64,000 nt of DNA, taken from CAYZJV01 sp964473245 (lineage in GTDB: Bacteria; Spirochaetota; Spirochaetia; Sphaerochaetales; Sphaerochaetaceae). The stretch spans positions 50,303 through 114,302 of the forward strand of contig CAYYOL010000001.1 in the NCBI GenBank assembly GCA_964473245.1, in the 5' to 3' direction. Shown here piece after piece: positions 16,290-25,774 of this stretch (position 1 is its first letter; each line of letters starts with the position of its first letter). A program made the position numbers and the translations under genes. The notes beneath the pieces were generated by a model, which made no database searches, was not told the DNA's origin, and saw only the letters and a program-made list of their open reading frames with translations.

Positions 16290-16932
16290 CTTTTTCAACT
16301 CCTCTAGACTGTCTTGCCTCGTGCAAAATCAGCTCTGTCCATGCATTCATCCATTTTCTCATGGATTCAGGCGCCATATCCCTTGAAGGAAGAAATCTTC
16401 CGGCATCGTATACACGCACCAAGGGTTTTTTCTGCGCCAGAGATTGCAGCACGTTTTCGATATCAGAAGACTCTGTTTTAACCGCTGCAAGTCCTCTCAG
16501 TGTATCGGGTGCACCTACTTTGCTCAAGTGCTCAGCTTGACGAATCGTAACCTGAACCATCGCCTCGACCGAGGGCCTTATACCACCATACGCAAGCCCT
16601 TCAAGATTCATCAATAGTTCACCGATTTCATCCCATTCAGCCTTGGTTCCACGAAAATAGTGGTGTGCGGGTCTTCCAAACAGGTGTTGCAATGCACCCA
16701 ACGCATCGGATGAGATACCGTCACGTGAAAGCGCATCTCTGTAGTTCTGCAGAATAGCGAGTGGAATGACCGCTACGACAACTGCACTCGCATCCTGTTG
16801 GACTGCGATCATGATTCCGTATCGATCGCTGGTACCATACCAGATCGCATAATCTGTTTGCTTTGAACAGGATACCGAGAGTGACAATGTGCTAACCAAT
16901 ACGAGTAGTATTCCTATCCTGGCTCCCTTCAT
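16279..16932 (-). CDS. Predicted lipoprotein between yqeK and rsfS
   Basis: 217 aa with a spirochaete-style lipoprotein signal (ILLVLVSTLSLSVSC, Cys at ~22). The rest is soluble, with a helical C-terminus ending in basic residues. In some spirochaetes this operon position is held by a LytR-CpsA-Psr-type gene; I see no convincing LCP catalytic arginines here, so homology is uncertain. The ATG overlaps the yqeK stop (ATGA). Function unknown. Confidence 0.75.
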   Translation of the reverse strand: MKGARIGILLVLVSTLSLSVSCSKQTDYAIWYGTSDRYGIMIAVQQDASAVVVAVIPLAILQNYRDALSRDGISSDALGALQHLFGRPAHHYFRGTKAEWDEIGELLMNLEGLAYGGIRPSVEAMVQVTIRQAEHLSKVGAPDTLRGLAAVKTESSDIENVLQSLAQKKPLVRVYDAGRFLPSRDMAPESMRKWMNAWTELILHEARQSRGVEKDVR

Positions 16933-17513
16933 GTGAACTGCCCACCTTTCACTAGGAAGTCTGCAAGGTCCAGAGTGCTCTCAGCTGGCTTTTTATCTCT
17001 CCGAGACACATGATCCAAATGCCTAGTGATGATAGCAAGACACAGCGATTCCAGTGTGTCACTGCACAAGAGCTCTTCTCGTTCCCCTTTTCCCAAATGA
17101 GCTCGTAATGGCTCCATGTAGTCGGCAGCATAGATTGCAGCACCCAACACACCCATATCCTTCGATCCCAGTGTATGCCACCGTATGGCCAAACACACTG
17201 CTGTGGAGACTTGCGGAACGTATGCTCGAATCGTCTCGGATGCCACCAGTCCATGCAGCAACATAGGGAACCTCCGTTCGAGGCAGGAGAAAGCGAGTTC
17301 ATGCTGGTCACAATACGCCAAGAGGGCGACATCTTGCCATTCGCGACAACTATCGTGCCACAGCCCTGCCAGATAAGCATCATCAGAGAGCTCTAGGTAT
17401 GGCTTGTATCGTTCAAGCAACATCTGTGCCTCAGATGCAGTAGATATGCAGTGATTGTACCGACGTTTAGAGACCTGAGAGGCTACATACTCTTCAATGT
17501 GCGTATAGTCCAT
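16929..17513 (-). CDS. yqeK: HD-domain Ap4A hydrolase (YqeK)
   Basis: 194 aa. The HD superfamily pattern is complete: RYNHCISTA (first His), LAGLWHDSCREW (HD), MLLHGLVAS, AIRWHTLG and YAADYMEP (final Asp). YqeK cleaves diadenosine tetraphosphate symmetrically to ADP. The start at 17513 lies 20 bases inside the nadD end with no strong Shine-Dalgarno, so it is translationally coupled. A further upstream in-frame start would extend the overlap. nadD-yqeK-rsfS is a conserved set. Confidence 0.9.
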   Translation of the reverse strand: MDYTHIEEYVASQVSKRRYNHCISTASEAQMLLERYKPYLELSDDAYLAGLWHDSCREWQDVALLAYCDQHELAFSCLERRFPMLLHGLVASETIRAYVPQVSTAVCLAIRWHTLGSKDMGVLGAAIYAADYMEPLRAHLGKGEREELLCSDTLESLCLAIITRHLDHVSRRDKKPAESTLDLADFLVKGGQFT

Positions 17514-18114
17514 GTTCAAGTATGTAGTGTACGACAGATTCGGACAGGAGTGAAGTAAGTTCATCGCTTGTATTGACTCCTTCCGCGAGCATATGCCGAA
17601 CCTGCGTCGAAGAGTCTACCAGCACCGGATTCTCCAAGAAGGTTCCCAATGTCCCGGGAGGGAGTTTCTGTTGTGGTCTATGTACGGCACGACGACAAAC
17701 TATGAATTCGACATCATGACGAAGCTCGTCGAATCGGTACCACCTTCTCAGACCAGCGAGCAGATCATCGCCAATCACCATGCCGATTTGTCCATCAATG
17801 GTGTAGCGTTTGTATAATTCCTGTACCGTGTCGAACATGAAAGAGGTTCCACCTCGCTCGATCTCGAGCTGTTCAATGAAGATCTCAGCCTCTCTATGAT
17901 CGGGATACAACTTGTGATAATCGTTAAGCGCCAAATTGAGCATGGTCACACGAGTTGCGGCGTCGGCTGAGATTTCTCTGTTCTTGTGTGGAGGGTTTGC
18001 GACTGGAATAATAAGAATACGTTCGTAATCGGTAAGTTCGACCAGGGTATGCAAGAGATGCAGATGCCCCAAGTGGACAGGGTCGAATGTTCCTCCGATT
18101 ACAGCAGTCTTCAT
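17494..18114 (-). CDS. nadD: Nicotinate-nucleotide adenylyltransferase
   Basis: 206 aa. It converts nicotinate mononucleotide plus ATP to deamido-NAD. GGTFDPVHLGHLHLL at the N-terminus is the nucleotidyltransferase HxGH motif; the ISSTxIR equivalent reads VDSSTQVRHM near residue 173. The ATG overlaps the obg stop (ATGA), giving a coupled obg-nadD-yqeK run. Confidence 0.95.
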   Translation of the reverse strand: MKTAVIGGTFDPVHLGHLHLLHTLVELTDYERILIIPVANPPHKNREISADAATRVTMLNLALNDYHKLYPDHREAEIFIEQLEIERGGTSFMFDTVQELYKRYTIDGQIGMVIGDDLLAGLRRWYRFDELRHDVEFIVCRRAVHRPQQKLPPGTLGTFLENPVLVDSSTQVRHMLAEGVNTSDELTSLLSESVVHYILEHGLYAH

Positions 18115-19160
18115 GGTTCCTCTCGATATTCAGCTTCGGTATCTACTACCGTCGTGAATCCATCATCAACAGGATTCTCTGCTGTGCTCACCAAGTGTAT
18201 AAAGGCTTGTTTCACGCTATCAAGACCCTCACCTGTGATATTCGATAATCCTATGACTACATGACCTTCAAGAGACTCTCGTAGTTTCTCGAGGTGTGCC
18301 GGACCATCGACCTCATCCAATTTCGTCGCGATTATCACCTGTGACTTCTCCAGAAGCTCAGGGGCGTAGGAGCGCAACTCTTCGGAGAGGGTTTCATATG
18401 CTGTGAGATACCGTTCATCGGCAAGGTCTATGAAAAACGCAAGACCGACTGTCCGGGAGATATGGCGGAGAAACTTGAAGCCCATTCCAGCTCCCTGACT
18501 AGCTCCCTCGATGATTCCAGGAATATCTGCAAGTACGATGTCATGATCGTCGTACCGGAACATTCCCAGTTGCGGTATTTTCGTAGTGAAGGGGTATCCT
18601 GCAACCTTGGTTCGGGCATTGGTGAGGTTGTTTAGTAATGAGGATTTCCCAGCGTTGGGAAAGCCCACAAATCCGATGTCTGCAATGACAAGGAGTTCGA
18701 CACCAACTCGCATCTCCACTCCCCGTTCTCCAGGTTGAGCAAATCGCGGGGTCTGCCTGGTCGAGGTCCGGAAATGCCAGTTTCCCTGGCCACCGCGTCC
18801 CCCGGAAAGAAATACCCAACGGGTCTCACCGGTAAGATCCTTGATGATCTCCCCAGTTCTCGCATCCTTCACCACAGTACCGGGAGGCACAGGAATTTCA
18901 ACATCCTTGCCATCGCGCCCGAAACAGCGGGCACCCATGCCATTCTTGCCATTTTCGGCCTTGAACGAACGAATCTGCTTCAGATGAGCGAGCGTGCGGA
19001 GATTGTCCCGAACGACAAAAACCACATCGCCTCCTCTTCCACCATCACCCCCGTCGGGACCGCCTTTGGGGATATACTTTTCCCGGCGGAAGGAAACACA
19101 ACCGTTGCCCCCGTTCCCGGAGGCAACATCTATATACGTCTCATCTGAAAATCCAAACAT
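18111..19160 (-). CDS. obgE: GTPase Obg/CgtA
   Basis: 349 aa. Glycine-rich Obg fold at the N-terminus (SGNGGNGCVSFRREKYIPKG, GGDGGRGGDV), then the GTPase domain with G1 GFPNAGKSSL (~165), switch YPFTT (~192), G3 ADIPGI (~212) and G4 ATKLDE (~283). It acts in late 50S assembly and stress signalling. The C-terminal extension after the G domain is short. It follows rpmA by 29 nt. The Shine-Dalgarno is weak (GAGACGG). Confidence 0.96.
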   Translation of the reverse strand: MFGFSDETYIDVASGNGGNGCVSFRREKYIPKGGPDGGDGGRGGDVVFVVRDNLRTLAHLKQIRSFKAENGKNGMGARCFGRDGKDVEIPVPPGTVVKDARTGEIIKDLTGETRWVFLSGGRGGQGNWHFRTSTRQTPRFAQPGERGVEMRVGVELLVIADIGFVGFPNAGKSSLLNNLTNARTKVAGYPFTTKIPQLGMFRYDDHDIVLADIPGIIEGASQGAGMGFKFLRHISRTVGLAFFIDLADERYLTAYETLSEELRSYAPELLEKSQVIIATKLDEVDGPAHLEKLRESLEGHVVIGLSNITGEGLDSVKQAFIHLVSTAENPVDDGFTTVVDTEAEYREEP

Positions 19161-19189
19161 GTACCGTCTCTGGCGTTTCCGCCCCGTTC

Positions 19190-19444
19190 TTATTCAGCTG
19201 ACTGGATACGAACGTATTTGCGGTTGTTACGAGAATGGAAAACAACTTCTCCAGATGCCTTTGCAAAAAGGGTATAATCCCTTCCACAACCGACATTCTC
19301 GCCCGCGTGAAATTTATTGCCGTGCTGACGCACGATAATCTCTCCGGCTTTGACTGTCTGTCCGCCGAATCTCTTGACTCCAAGACGCTGCGAATTGGAA
19401 TCTCTGCCGTTCTTTGAGCTACCGCCACCTTTCTTATGAGCCAT
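19190..19444 (-). CDS. rpmA: 50S ribosomal protein L27
   Basis: 84 aa. MAHKKGGGSSKNGRDSNSQ start, then GEIIVRQHGNKFHAG and YVRIQS end. The N-terminus begins directly with the mature MAHKKGGGS form, without the cleavable extension processed by Prp in Firmicutes and relatives, and no prp gene lies between rplU and rpmA. AAGGAG lies 7 nt upstream. Confidence 0.97.
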   Translation of the reverse strand: MAHKKGGGSSKNGRDSNSQRLGVKRFGGQTVKAGEIIVRQHGNKFHAGENVGCGRDYTLFAKASGEVVFHSRNNRKYVRIQSAE

Positions 19445-19455
19445 TGCCTATCTCC

Positions 19456-19767
19456 TTATGCCTGAATCGTTTTGATCGTGAGCATCGAATACTTCTGGCG
19501 ATGGCCTTGTGTTCTTCGGTAACCCTTTCTGCGGTGGAACTTGAAGATTTTGATTTTCTCACCCTTCACAACATCGCCCAATGTGGCAACCACTTTCGCT
19601 CCCTCGACATACGGGGTACCGAACACGGATTTCTCACCGTCTGCAATTGCAACAACTGTATCGAACTCCAGCTCTTTGCCAGACTCCATATCGATCTTAT
19701 CGACCTTCAAAGTCGCGCCTTCTTGCGCCTTGTACTGCTTGCCAAGAATCTCTACCAGTGCGTACAT
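19456..19767 (-). CDS. rplU: 50S ribosomal protein L21
   Basis: 103 aa. MYALVEILGKQYK start and the C-terminal FKFHRRKGYRRTQGHRQKYS rRNA-binding segment are diagnostic. It is followed 11 nt later by rpmA, giving the standard rplU-rpmA-obg order. AAGGATG serves as Shine-Dalgarno. It starts 81 nt after argS, which is transcribed in the same direction. Confidence 0.97.
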   Translation of the reverse strand: MYALVEILGKQYKAQEGATLKVDKIDMESGKELEFDTVVAIADGEKSVFGTPYVEGAKVVATLGDVVKGEKIKIFKFHRRKGYRRTQGHRQKYSMLTIKTIQA

Positions 19768-19848
19768 GTGTATACATCCTTACTCTAAAAATATGCAGGC
19801 TCACTTATATCATAACGAAAAGATAATGACAAGACCTGCCAACATGGC

Positions 19849-21621
19849 TTACATGGATTCCAAGAAAGGAATTCCGACCAATGCATATGCATTCCGAAAC
19901 ACCTGGAGGACCATAGAAACCAGAGAAACCCGCGCTTTCACCAACGGTGCCGACGGGGCCTTCAGAACGGGATAATCGTGATAATACCTGCTGAACAAGC
20001 GGGACAACTCATACAGGTATGCGGTCACAGAGGATGGGTTGAGGTCCCGTCCGGCCTCCTCCACCACTTCCTTGAACCGTGCAATCAGCTTAACCAATTC
20101 CCGCTCCTCTTGCAATGAGAGGAGAGAGCCATCGAAAGGAATTTTTTCATAATCATCGGCCATGTCCCGATATTTCCGAATCATGCTACTTATTCGTGCG
20201 CCCATATATTGGAGATAGGGCCCGGTATTTCCATTGAAAGAGATGGATTCAGCAGGATTGAACACCATATCCTTCATTGGATTGGTCTGGAGTAGGAAGT
20301 AGTTCAGTGCTCCAAGCGCAATTGCCTCGCTCGTCTCTCGGACGTTGCCGACCGCATCTTCCCGCCCCTTCTGCTGAATCTCTTCCATAGCAAGGAGTGT
20401 GAGCTGCTCGACCAGATCGTCTGCATCCACCACAGTCCCCTCACGGCTCTTCATTTTGCCTTCGGGAAGATTGACCATACCATAGGCAAGATGGTGCAGA
20501 TCTTTAGCCCAATGGTAACCAAGCTTGTCCAGCACATGAAACAGGACCTTGAAATGATAGGTTTGCTCACTCGCAACCACATAGATCAACGAATCGAAAG
20601 GCCAATCTTCATGCCTGTTTATTGCAGTACCGATATCCTGAGTGAGGTAGAGCGATGTGCCATCCTTTCTAAGCAGCACCTTCTTGTCAAGATCGATATC
20701 TGCCAGGTCGACCCAGACCGACCCATCACTTTCCCGGTAGAAGACTCCCTGCTCCAACCCCTTGAGAACGGTGTCTTTGCCAAGGGTGTAGGTGTCACTC
20801 TCATAATAGTAGTGGTCGAACGACACTCCGGTTTTTTCATATGTCTGCGCGACACCGTCAAGAGTCCATCGGTTCATCGTATTCCAAAGTGCGAGTACTT
20901 CGGGATCACCCTCTTCCCACTTCTGCAACATGAGTTGAGCCTGTTCTGTGGCTGAAGGATCCTCCTTCTCCCACTGAGCAAAACGGACATAGTACTTTCC
21001 CACAAGGTGATCACCTTTGATTCCTGAACTCTCCGGAGTCTCTCCATTGCCGTATTTTTGATAGGCAAGCATGGATTTGCAGATATGGACCCCACGATTG
21101 TTGATCAGATTCACTTTTCTGACCTCAGCTCCATTCGCTTTCAGGATAGCAGAGATCGACTCTCCGATAGAATCATTTCTCAGGTGACCCAGATGCAGCG
21201 GTTTGTTCGTGTTCGGACAACTGAACTCGACCATGACTCGCTTTCCAGCGAGAAGGTCTGAGGATCCATACGCTTCGGCCTTCTTCATAACCAAACGGTA
21301 CAGATCGTCGGTAAACTTCGCGATATCGACTCTGACATTGAGGTAAGGTCCTGCAACGAACAGCTCACCTTTCGGCAGGTCTTCACGTTGCACCAGTCTA
21401 TCTCGCAGCACCTCGGCAACTTTGTTTGGAGAACTACGAAACACTTTCGCATAGGCAAACAATGGGAATGCGAGATCTCCCATCTCCGGTTTCGGTGGTT
21501 TCTGCACGGTCACCGGTCCTACGGCATCGACGGAGTCGGAGGAGCCTAAAGTCTCAGCTGCATAATCGTGCAGCTCACGTTCAACCAACTCTCGCCATAT
21601 ATTCCTCAATTGTTGCATCAT
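19849..21621 (-). CDS. argS: Arginyl-tRNA synthetase
   Basis: 590 aa class I enzyme. HIGH motif HLGHLRNDSIG near residue 142 after EFSCPNTNKPL. The KMSKS region is KMKSREGTVV (~384), the common ArgRS variant. C-terminal DALR anticodon domain from about residue 470 (NTGPYLQYMGARISSM leads into it). Tandem ATGs at 21621/21618 with AAAGG 5 nt upstream. It heads the minus-strand translation gene run ending at rsfS. Confidence 0.96.
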   Translation of the reverse strand: MMQQLRNIWRELVERELHDYAAETLGSSDSVDAVGPVTVQKPPKPEMGDLAFPLFAYAKVFRSSPNKVAEVLRDRLVQREDLPKGELFVAGPYLNVRVDIAKFTDDLYRLVMKKAEAYGSSDLLAGKRVMVEFSCPNTNKPLHLGHLRNDSIGESISAILKANGAEVRKVNLINNRGVHICKSMLAYQKYGNGETPESSGIKGDHLVGKYYVRFAQWEKEDPSATEQAQLMLQKWEEGDPEVLALWNTMNRWTLDGVAQTYEKTGVSFDHYYYESDTYTLGKDTVLKGLEQGVFYRESDGSVWVDLADIDLDKKVLLRKDGTSLYLTQDIGTAINRHEDWPFDSLIYVVASEQTYHFKVLFHVLDKLGYHWAKDLHHLAYGMVNLPEGKMKSREGTVVDADDLVEQLTLLAMEEIQQKGREDAVGNVRETSEAIALGALNYFLLQTNPMKDMVFNPAESISFNGNTGPYLQYMGARISSMIRKYRDMADDYEKIPFDGSLLSLQEERELVKLIARFKEVVEEAGRDLNPSSVTAYLYELSRLFSRYYHDYPVLKAPSAPLVKARVSLVSMVLQVFRNAYALVGIPFLESM

Positions 21622-21777
21622 AGTTACCTTTCTCCCTGTTCAACACAGTGTCTTGCAGTGTTGTGTATCGTTGTCACTATACGGAAATATCTAGCATCGC
21701 TTCAAGAGCTCCACCGCTTCTTGAGCAAAGCTACCTGTTGGTGTATGGTTTTCACGTAACAACTATGGGGAGGGCGT

Positions 21778-22710
21778 ATGCCTTACGACGACCATCTGGA
21801 AGAATATCTCGCGAGTTTCGAGCGGTATGGACAATCGAATTTCATCAGTTTCCGACCTATCCCCTCCATTACCGCCGTGGAACAGATAGTCGAGGATTTC
21901 ATGGAGCTGCTCTTTCCAGGACGGAGTGGCAAACAGGTCCTCTCCGACCACAGCGTACGGGATCTCGTCGGGTCGCTACTGCATAAGATCGGCGGGAATC
22001 TCGAGCGGCAGATCTACGCCGCCTGGTACCATGAGAACCCACTCATGCTCGCCGATAACGAGACACAACCGTATCATGATTTGGCGCATCGGTCGGTCAT
22101 GAAACTGTTTCAGGCTCTCCCGTCACTGAGAACCATGATGAAAGAGGATGCCAAAAGTGCATTTGAAGGAGATCCCGCTGCGACATCGATACAGGAGACG
22201 ATCATAAGCTACCCGGGTGTACGCGCTCTCACGATACACCGGATCAGCCACTTCCTCTATCAGGAGAAAGTACCACTGGTTCCAAGAATGCTCAGTGAAT
22301 CTGTACACAAGCAGACTGGAATAGATATTCATCCGGGAGCGACTATAGGTCGATGCCTATTCATAGACCACGGAACAGGGGTTGTGATAGGAGAGACCAC
22401 GGTGATTGGCAACCAAGTCAAGATCTATCAGGGAGTGACACTCGGCGCACTGAGCTTTCCCAAGAATGCGTGCGGAAGCCTCATTCGAGGAACCAAGCGA
22501 CACCCTACCCTGAAAGACAGAGTCACCGTCTATGCAAACGCAACACTCCTCGGTGATATAACCATTGGAGAGAATACCATAATCGGCTCGAACTCGTGGA
22601 TCCGCCATGATGTCCCTGCCAACACACTAGTCCAGAATGAAGAACCGAAGAGCATTATGCGAGAAATTCATGTAAAATCACAACAGAAACCCTGTGATAA
22701 GCCACTCTAG
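21778..22710 (+). CDS. Serine O-acetyltransferase (long, EpsC/SAT type)
   Basis: 310 aa. It acetylates L-serine with acetyl-CoA in the first step of cysteine synthesis. The N-terminal helical domain (~1-180) is followed by a left-handed beta-helix of hexapeptide repeats. The active-site stretch is IDIHPGATIGRCLFIDHGTGVVIGET (catalytic His/Asp region), then GVTLGAL and a loop with RHPTLKD. GGAGG lies 5 nt before the ATG. No cysK is adjacent. Long SATs of this size are common outside the gammaproteobacterial CysE group. Confidence 0.9.
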   Translation: MPYDDHLEEYLASFERYGQSNFISFRPIPSITAVEQIVEDFMELLFPGRSGKQVLSDHSVRDLVGSLLHKIGGNLERQIYAAWYHENPLMLADNETQPYHDLAHRSVMKLFQALPSLRTMMKEDAKSAFEGDPAATSIQETIISYPGVRALTIHRISHFLYQEKVPLVPRMLSESVHKQTGIDIHPGATIGRCLFIDHGTGVVIGETTVIGNQVKIYQGVTLGALSFPKNACGSLIRGTKRHPTLKDRVTVYANATLLGDITIGENTIIGSNSWIRHDVPANTLVQNEEPKSIMREIHVKSQQKPCDKPL

Positions 22711-22714
22711 CCTG

Positions 22715-23476
22715 TTACCGTTCATTGATAGAGTTGATGTACTCCGAAGGAGTCACCCCCGCATACCGTTTGAACACCTTGCTGAAATAGTTGCTGTCAT
22801 TGAAGCCAAGCACATCTGAGATCTCTTTTATGCTTGTCTTACCGTCCTCGAAATAGAGCTTCGCCAATCCGATTCTCTGTTTGCTCACATAGGCGGGAAT
22901 CGACATGCCGGTCTCTTTCTTGAACTTACGAGATATGTGCGAAATGTGTGTGTTGTGCATCTTTCCCAGTTGTTCTATTCGTACATCCTCGGTCAGGTGT
23001 ACAGTAAGATACGTTACAATCTTCTTGATCATCGGACTATAACTGTTGACCGAAAACTCCAGAACAGCATGCGCATAATCGATCGCGATCTGCGAGTAGA
23101 GCACATCGTTGAGATAACTTATGGAGACCGCATTTTCAACCATGAGCGAGTACTTGTTAGCAAGGCTATGTAGATATAAAGGCTGTACGCCTCCCTGACG
23201 AGCAGAGAACCTGCAAAGTGCATTCAATGCAACCAACTCATTCTTGCAACAGCGCAGTGCTTCCGAGGCACTTTTATCTGTACAACAGACAAGATCAGGG
23301 AATAATTTGCGACGCATATCCAAGAGGTCCTCGACTTTATAGGGATTTCCCCATTTGATTGCGTGCAACAACTCCTGTTCCAATTCATACCGACGCTCGA
23401 TCTGTACCATGTTCAATGAATCTGGCATGAATTCCTTCTCTTTCTCTTCTTGATCGGATCCGGTTTTTTCTTCCAT
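22715..23476 (-). CDS. AraC-family transcriptional regulator
   Basis: 253 aa. The C-terminal ~95 residues hold two helix-turn-helix units: VRIEQLGKMHNTHISHISRKF and TSIKEISDVLGFNDSNYFSKVFKRYAGVTPSEY. The N-terminal ~150 residues are not a recognisable cupin and form an unassigned helical domain. The start at 23476 is chosen because AAAGG lies 8 nt upstream and the predicted promoter would exclude the ATG at 23506. It is divergent from an SDR gene and is the obvious candidate regulator for it. Confidence 0.9.
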   Translation of the reverse strand: MEEKTGSDQEEKEKEFMPDSLNMVQIERRYELEQELLHAIKWGNPYKVEDLLDMRRKLFPDLVCCTDKSASEALRCCKNELVALNALCRFSARQGGVQPLYLHSLANKYSLMVENAVSISYLNDVLYSQIAIDYAHAVLEFSVNSYSPMIKKIVTYLTVHLTEDVRIEQLGKMHNTHISHISRKFKKETGMSIPAYVSKQRIGLAKLYFEDGKTSIKEISDVLGFNDSNYFSKVFKRYAGVTPSEYINSINER

Positions 23477-23495
23477 ATTTATCACCTTTAGTAAA

Positions 23496-23524
23496 AGAAT
23501 AGCCATCTTTTAAGCGAAAAGCAA
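23496..23524 (-). promoter_or_regulatory. Promoter of the AraC-type regulator
   Basis: Read on the minus strand: TTGCTT (23524-23519), 17-nt spacer, TATTCT (23501-23496). Confidence 0.55.
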
Positions 23525-23603
23525 GGATATTGTAATCTCTTATACTTCTGTAGTACGACAAAAACTGGTACCATACACTCAATAATCAGTGAGGAGGTGC
23601 TAA

Positions 23604-24437
23604 ATGAGTAAAGGCATCAAAGGAAAAACAGTGGTAATCACCGGAGCTGGAGGTGTCCTCTGCAGTGAATTTGCCAGACACATCGCAGCCCTTGGTGGAA
23701 AAGTCGCACTACTGAACAGAACATTTTCGAAAGTTGAAAAAATTGCGGATGAACTGACCGCAGCCGGTTATACAGCAAAACCCTATCAGGTCGATGTTCT
23801 CGACAAAGAGGGACTCGTCACAGTCCATAAACAGGTGAATAGAGACCTTGGCCCGTGCGATATTCTGATCAATGGCGCCGGAGGGAACCGAGACGAGGCT
23901 GTCGCGGCAGTCGAATACCATGAACTCGACCTCGATCCTGAAGTTCGAAATTTCTTCAAATTGAGTCAGACCGCAGTACAAGGCGTGTTCGATCTCAATT
24001 TCCTTGGAACATTCCTCCCTACCCAAGTGTTCGTGGCCGATATGGTTGGAAGATCTGGTTGCTGTGTACTGAATGTCTCCTCCATGTCCTCATTCCACCC
24101 ACTCACCAAGGTGCTTGGCTATTCGGCAGCAAAGGCTGCAGTGAACAACCTGACCGAATGGTTGGCAGTCCACTTCTCCCATGTCGGTATTCGAGTAAAC
24201 GCACTCTCACCTGGATTTTTTGCGACAGCACAGAACAGAAATCTGTTGTTCGACGCAGAAGGGAATCTGACAGCGCGGTCGAACAAGATCATCGCAGGGA
24301 CTCCCATGGGTCGTTTCGGGGAACCGAAGGACCTGCTGGGAACGGTCACCTATCTGATTGACAGCGAAGCTTCCGGATTCGTCACTGGTGTGAACATCCC
24401 GGTCGATGGAGGGTTCAACGCCTACTCAGGCGTCTAG
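23604..24437 (+). CDS. SDR oxidoreductase, D-mannonate oxidoreductase (fructuronate reductase)-like
   Basis: 277 aa short-chain dehydrogenase. NAD(P) motif TGAGGVLCS (~residue 14), NGAGG (~92), catalytic Ser in NVSSMSS (~156) and YSAAK (Tyr/Lys ~172). The insertion after NGAGGNRDEA and the ending GGFNAYSGV are typical of the SDR-type UxuB found in Bacillus and Thermotoga, which reduces fructuronate to mannonate. GGAGGTG precedes the ATG. No other hexuronate gene is nearby, so the substrate is inferred. Its last 4 bases overlap mtaB convergently. Confidence 0.82.
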   Translation: MSKGIKGKTVVITGAGGVLCSEFARHIAALGGKVALLNRTFSKVEKIADELTAAGYTAKPYQVDVLDKEGLVTVHKQVNRDLGPCDILINGAGGNRDEAVAAVEYHELDLDPEVRNFFKLSQTAVQGVFDLNFLGTFLPTQVFVADMVGRSGCCVLNVSSMSSFHPLTKVLGYSAAKAAVNNLTEWLAVHFSHVGIRVNALSPGFFATAQNRNLLFDAEGNLTARSNKIIAGTPMGRFGEPKDLLGTVTYLIDSEASGFVTGVNIPVDGGFNAYSGV

Positions 24438-25774
24438 TTTGAGACATATCGCCCTACTAGTTGCATTGTAGCAGCATCGTGCTCGAGTCGGACAGCGATT
24501 CTATCCCCACGCTCGACGGCTCGAGGCGCTCCCACCACTTGAACCTTGAGATAGTTGCTCGTAAGCCCAGTCCAAAAACCATCATGGGCATGCTCAAGAA
24601 CCAACTCAAACTCCTTTCCGATCTGACGGTCCCTGTACCGTCTAAGATGAATTGCAGAGAGGTCTCTGAGCAACCTTGCCCGCACGTCGCGCACTCCCTC
24701 GGGAACACGATCTCTCGCATCGTACAGTGGAGTCTGTGGCCTCGGAGAAAAGGGAAATACGTGCAACTGGCTAATATCCTTCTCGGTTACGAACTGCACA
24801 CTCCTGGTAAATTCCTCCTCGGTCTCTGCAGGAAGCCCGGTAATTATGTCGGCAGCAATGAAAGGATCGTCCTTCACCAGGCGAAGTCTATCGATGACTT
24901 CACTTACAAGCTCCACCGGGTAGTGTCGATTTACCCGTTTCAGGACAGTGTTAGAAGCCGATTGAATGGGTAGGTGAAAATGGGGCTGTACACGCGGATC
25001 GGCAATGGCTATGAAGAGATCCTCATCGATCGTATCCGGCTCCAGAGAACTGAGTCTCACGCGCATGTGCTGACCGAGACGAGAAAGAAGTTCCATGAGC
25101 AACGCTCCAAGACCCTTGTCAGCACTCCGGTAAGCGCTGATATTCACTCCGGTGAGCACTATCTCCGAGAATCCCTCCTGTTCCAGTGTCAACGCCCTTC
25201 TCACCACCTCTCGGCTGTCTAGGCTTTTCGCATCTCCTCGAGCAATGGTCACTCGGCAGTACGCACAGGCATTGTCACACCCATCCTGAATCTTGAGGAA
25301 CGCCCGACTGTGGAAAGAGAATGTGGCGGCATTGTAGTCGAACGGCGAGGAACTGCTCTGTTTCGACGCATCTGTCTCCTCCGACGAAAAAGCTCGAAGC
25401 GCTGCAAGAAGGTCCACCCCGGCAACGATCCGGTTAGCCAGAAATGAGGGGAGACCGAGAAGCGACGGTTTATCATCAAGAGAAACCACCACAACTCTTT
25501 CATGAAGCTGCTCGAGCAGCTCTCGCTCCATCTGAGCGTAACAACCGGTTACCAGTATCACTGGCTGCTGTGGTTCAGCAGCATACTTGCGAATCATTCT
25601 ACGAGCCTTCTGCTCTGCTTTTCCTGTGACAGTACAAGTATTTATTATGCATAAATCTGCAGTTTGATCGGGATTCACCACCGTAAAACCCTCCTGAACA
25701 AATGCATCGGCTATGGCTTCACTTTCACACTGGTTGAGCTTGCAACCCAGTGTATACAGTAGTACATTCATCAC
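24434..25774 (-). CDS. mtaB: tRNA (t6A37) methylthiotransferase MtaB
   Basis: 446 aa radical-SAM enzyme that converts t6A37 to ms2t6A37 in ANN-decoding tRNAs. The N-terminal methylthiotransferase domain has three cluster cysteines (TLGCKLNQCES ~10, INTCTVT ~45, GCYAQ ~79). The radical SAM cluster is CDNACAYC (~160). A C-terminal TRAM domain follows (~378 onward). The ATG overlaps the tyrA stop by 4 bases, so the two are coupled. Confidence 0.94.
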   Translation of the reverse strand: MMNVLLYTLGCKLNQCESEAIADAFVQEGFTVVNPDQTADLCIINTCTVTGKAEQKARRMIRKYAAEPQQPVILVTGCYAQMERELLEQLHERVVVVSLDDKPSLLGLPSFLANRIVAGVDLLAALRAFSSEETDASKQSSSSPFDYNAATFSFHSRAFLKIQDGCDNACAYCRVTIARGDAKSLDSREVVRRALTLEQEGFSEIVLTGVNISAYRSADKGLGALLMELLSRLGQHMRVRLSSLEPDTIDEDLFIAIADPRVQPHFHLPIQSASNTVLKRVNRHYPVELVSEVIDRLRLVKDDPFIAADIITGLPAETEEEFTRSVQFVTEKDISQLHVFPFSPRPQTPLYDARDRVPEGVRDVRARLLRDLSAIHLRRYRDRQIGKEFELVLEHAHDGFWTGLTSNYLKVQVVGAPRAVERGDRIAVRLEHDAATMQLVGRYVSN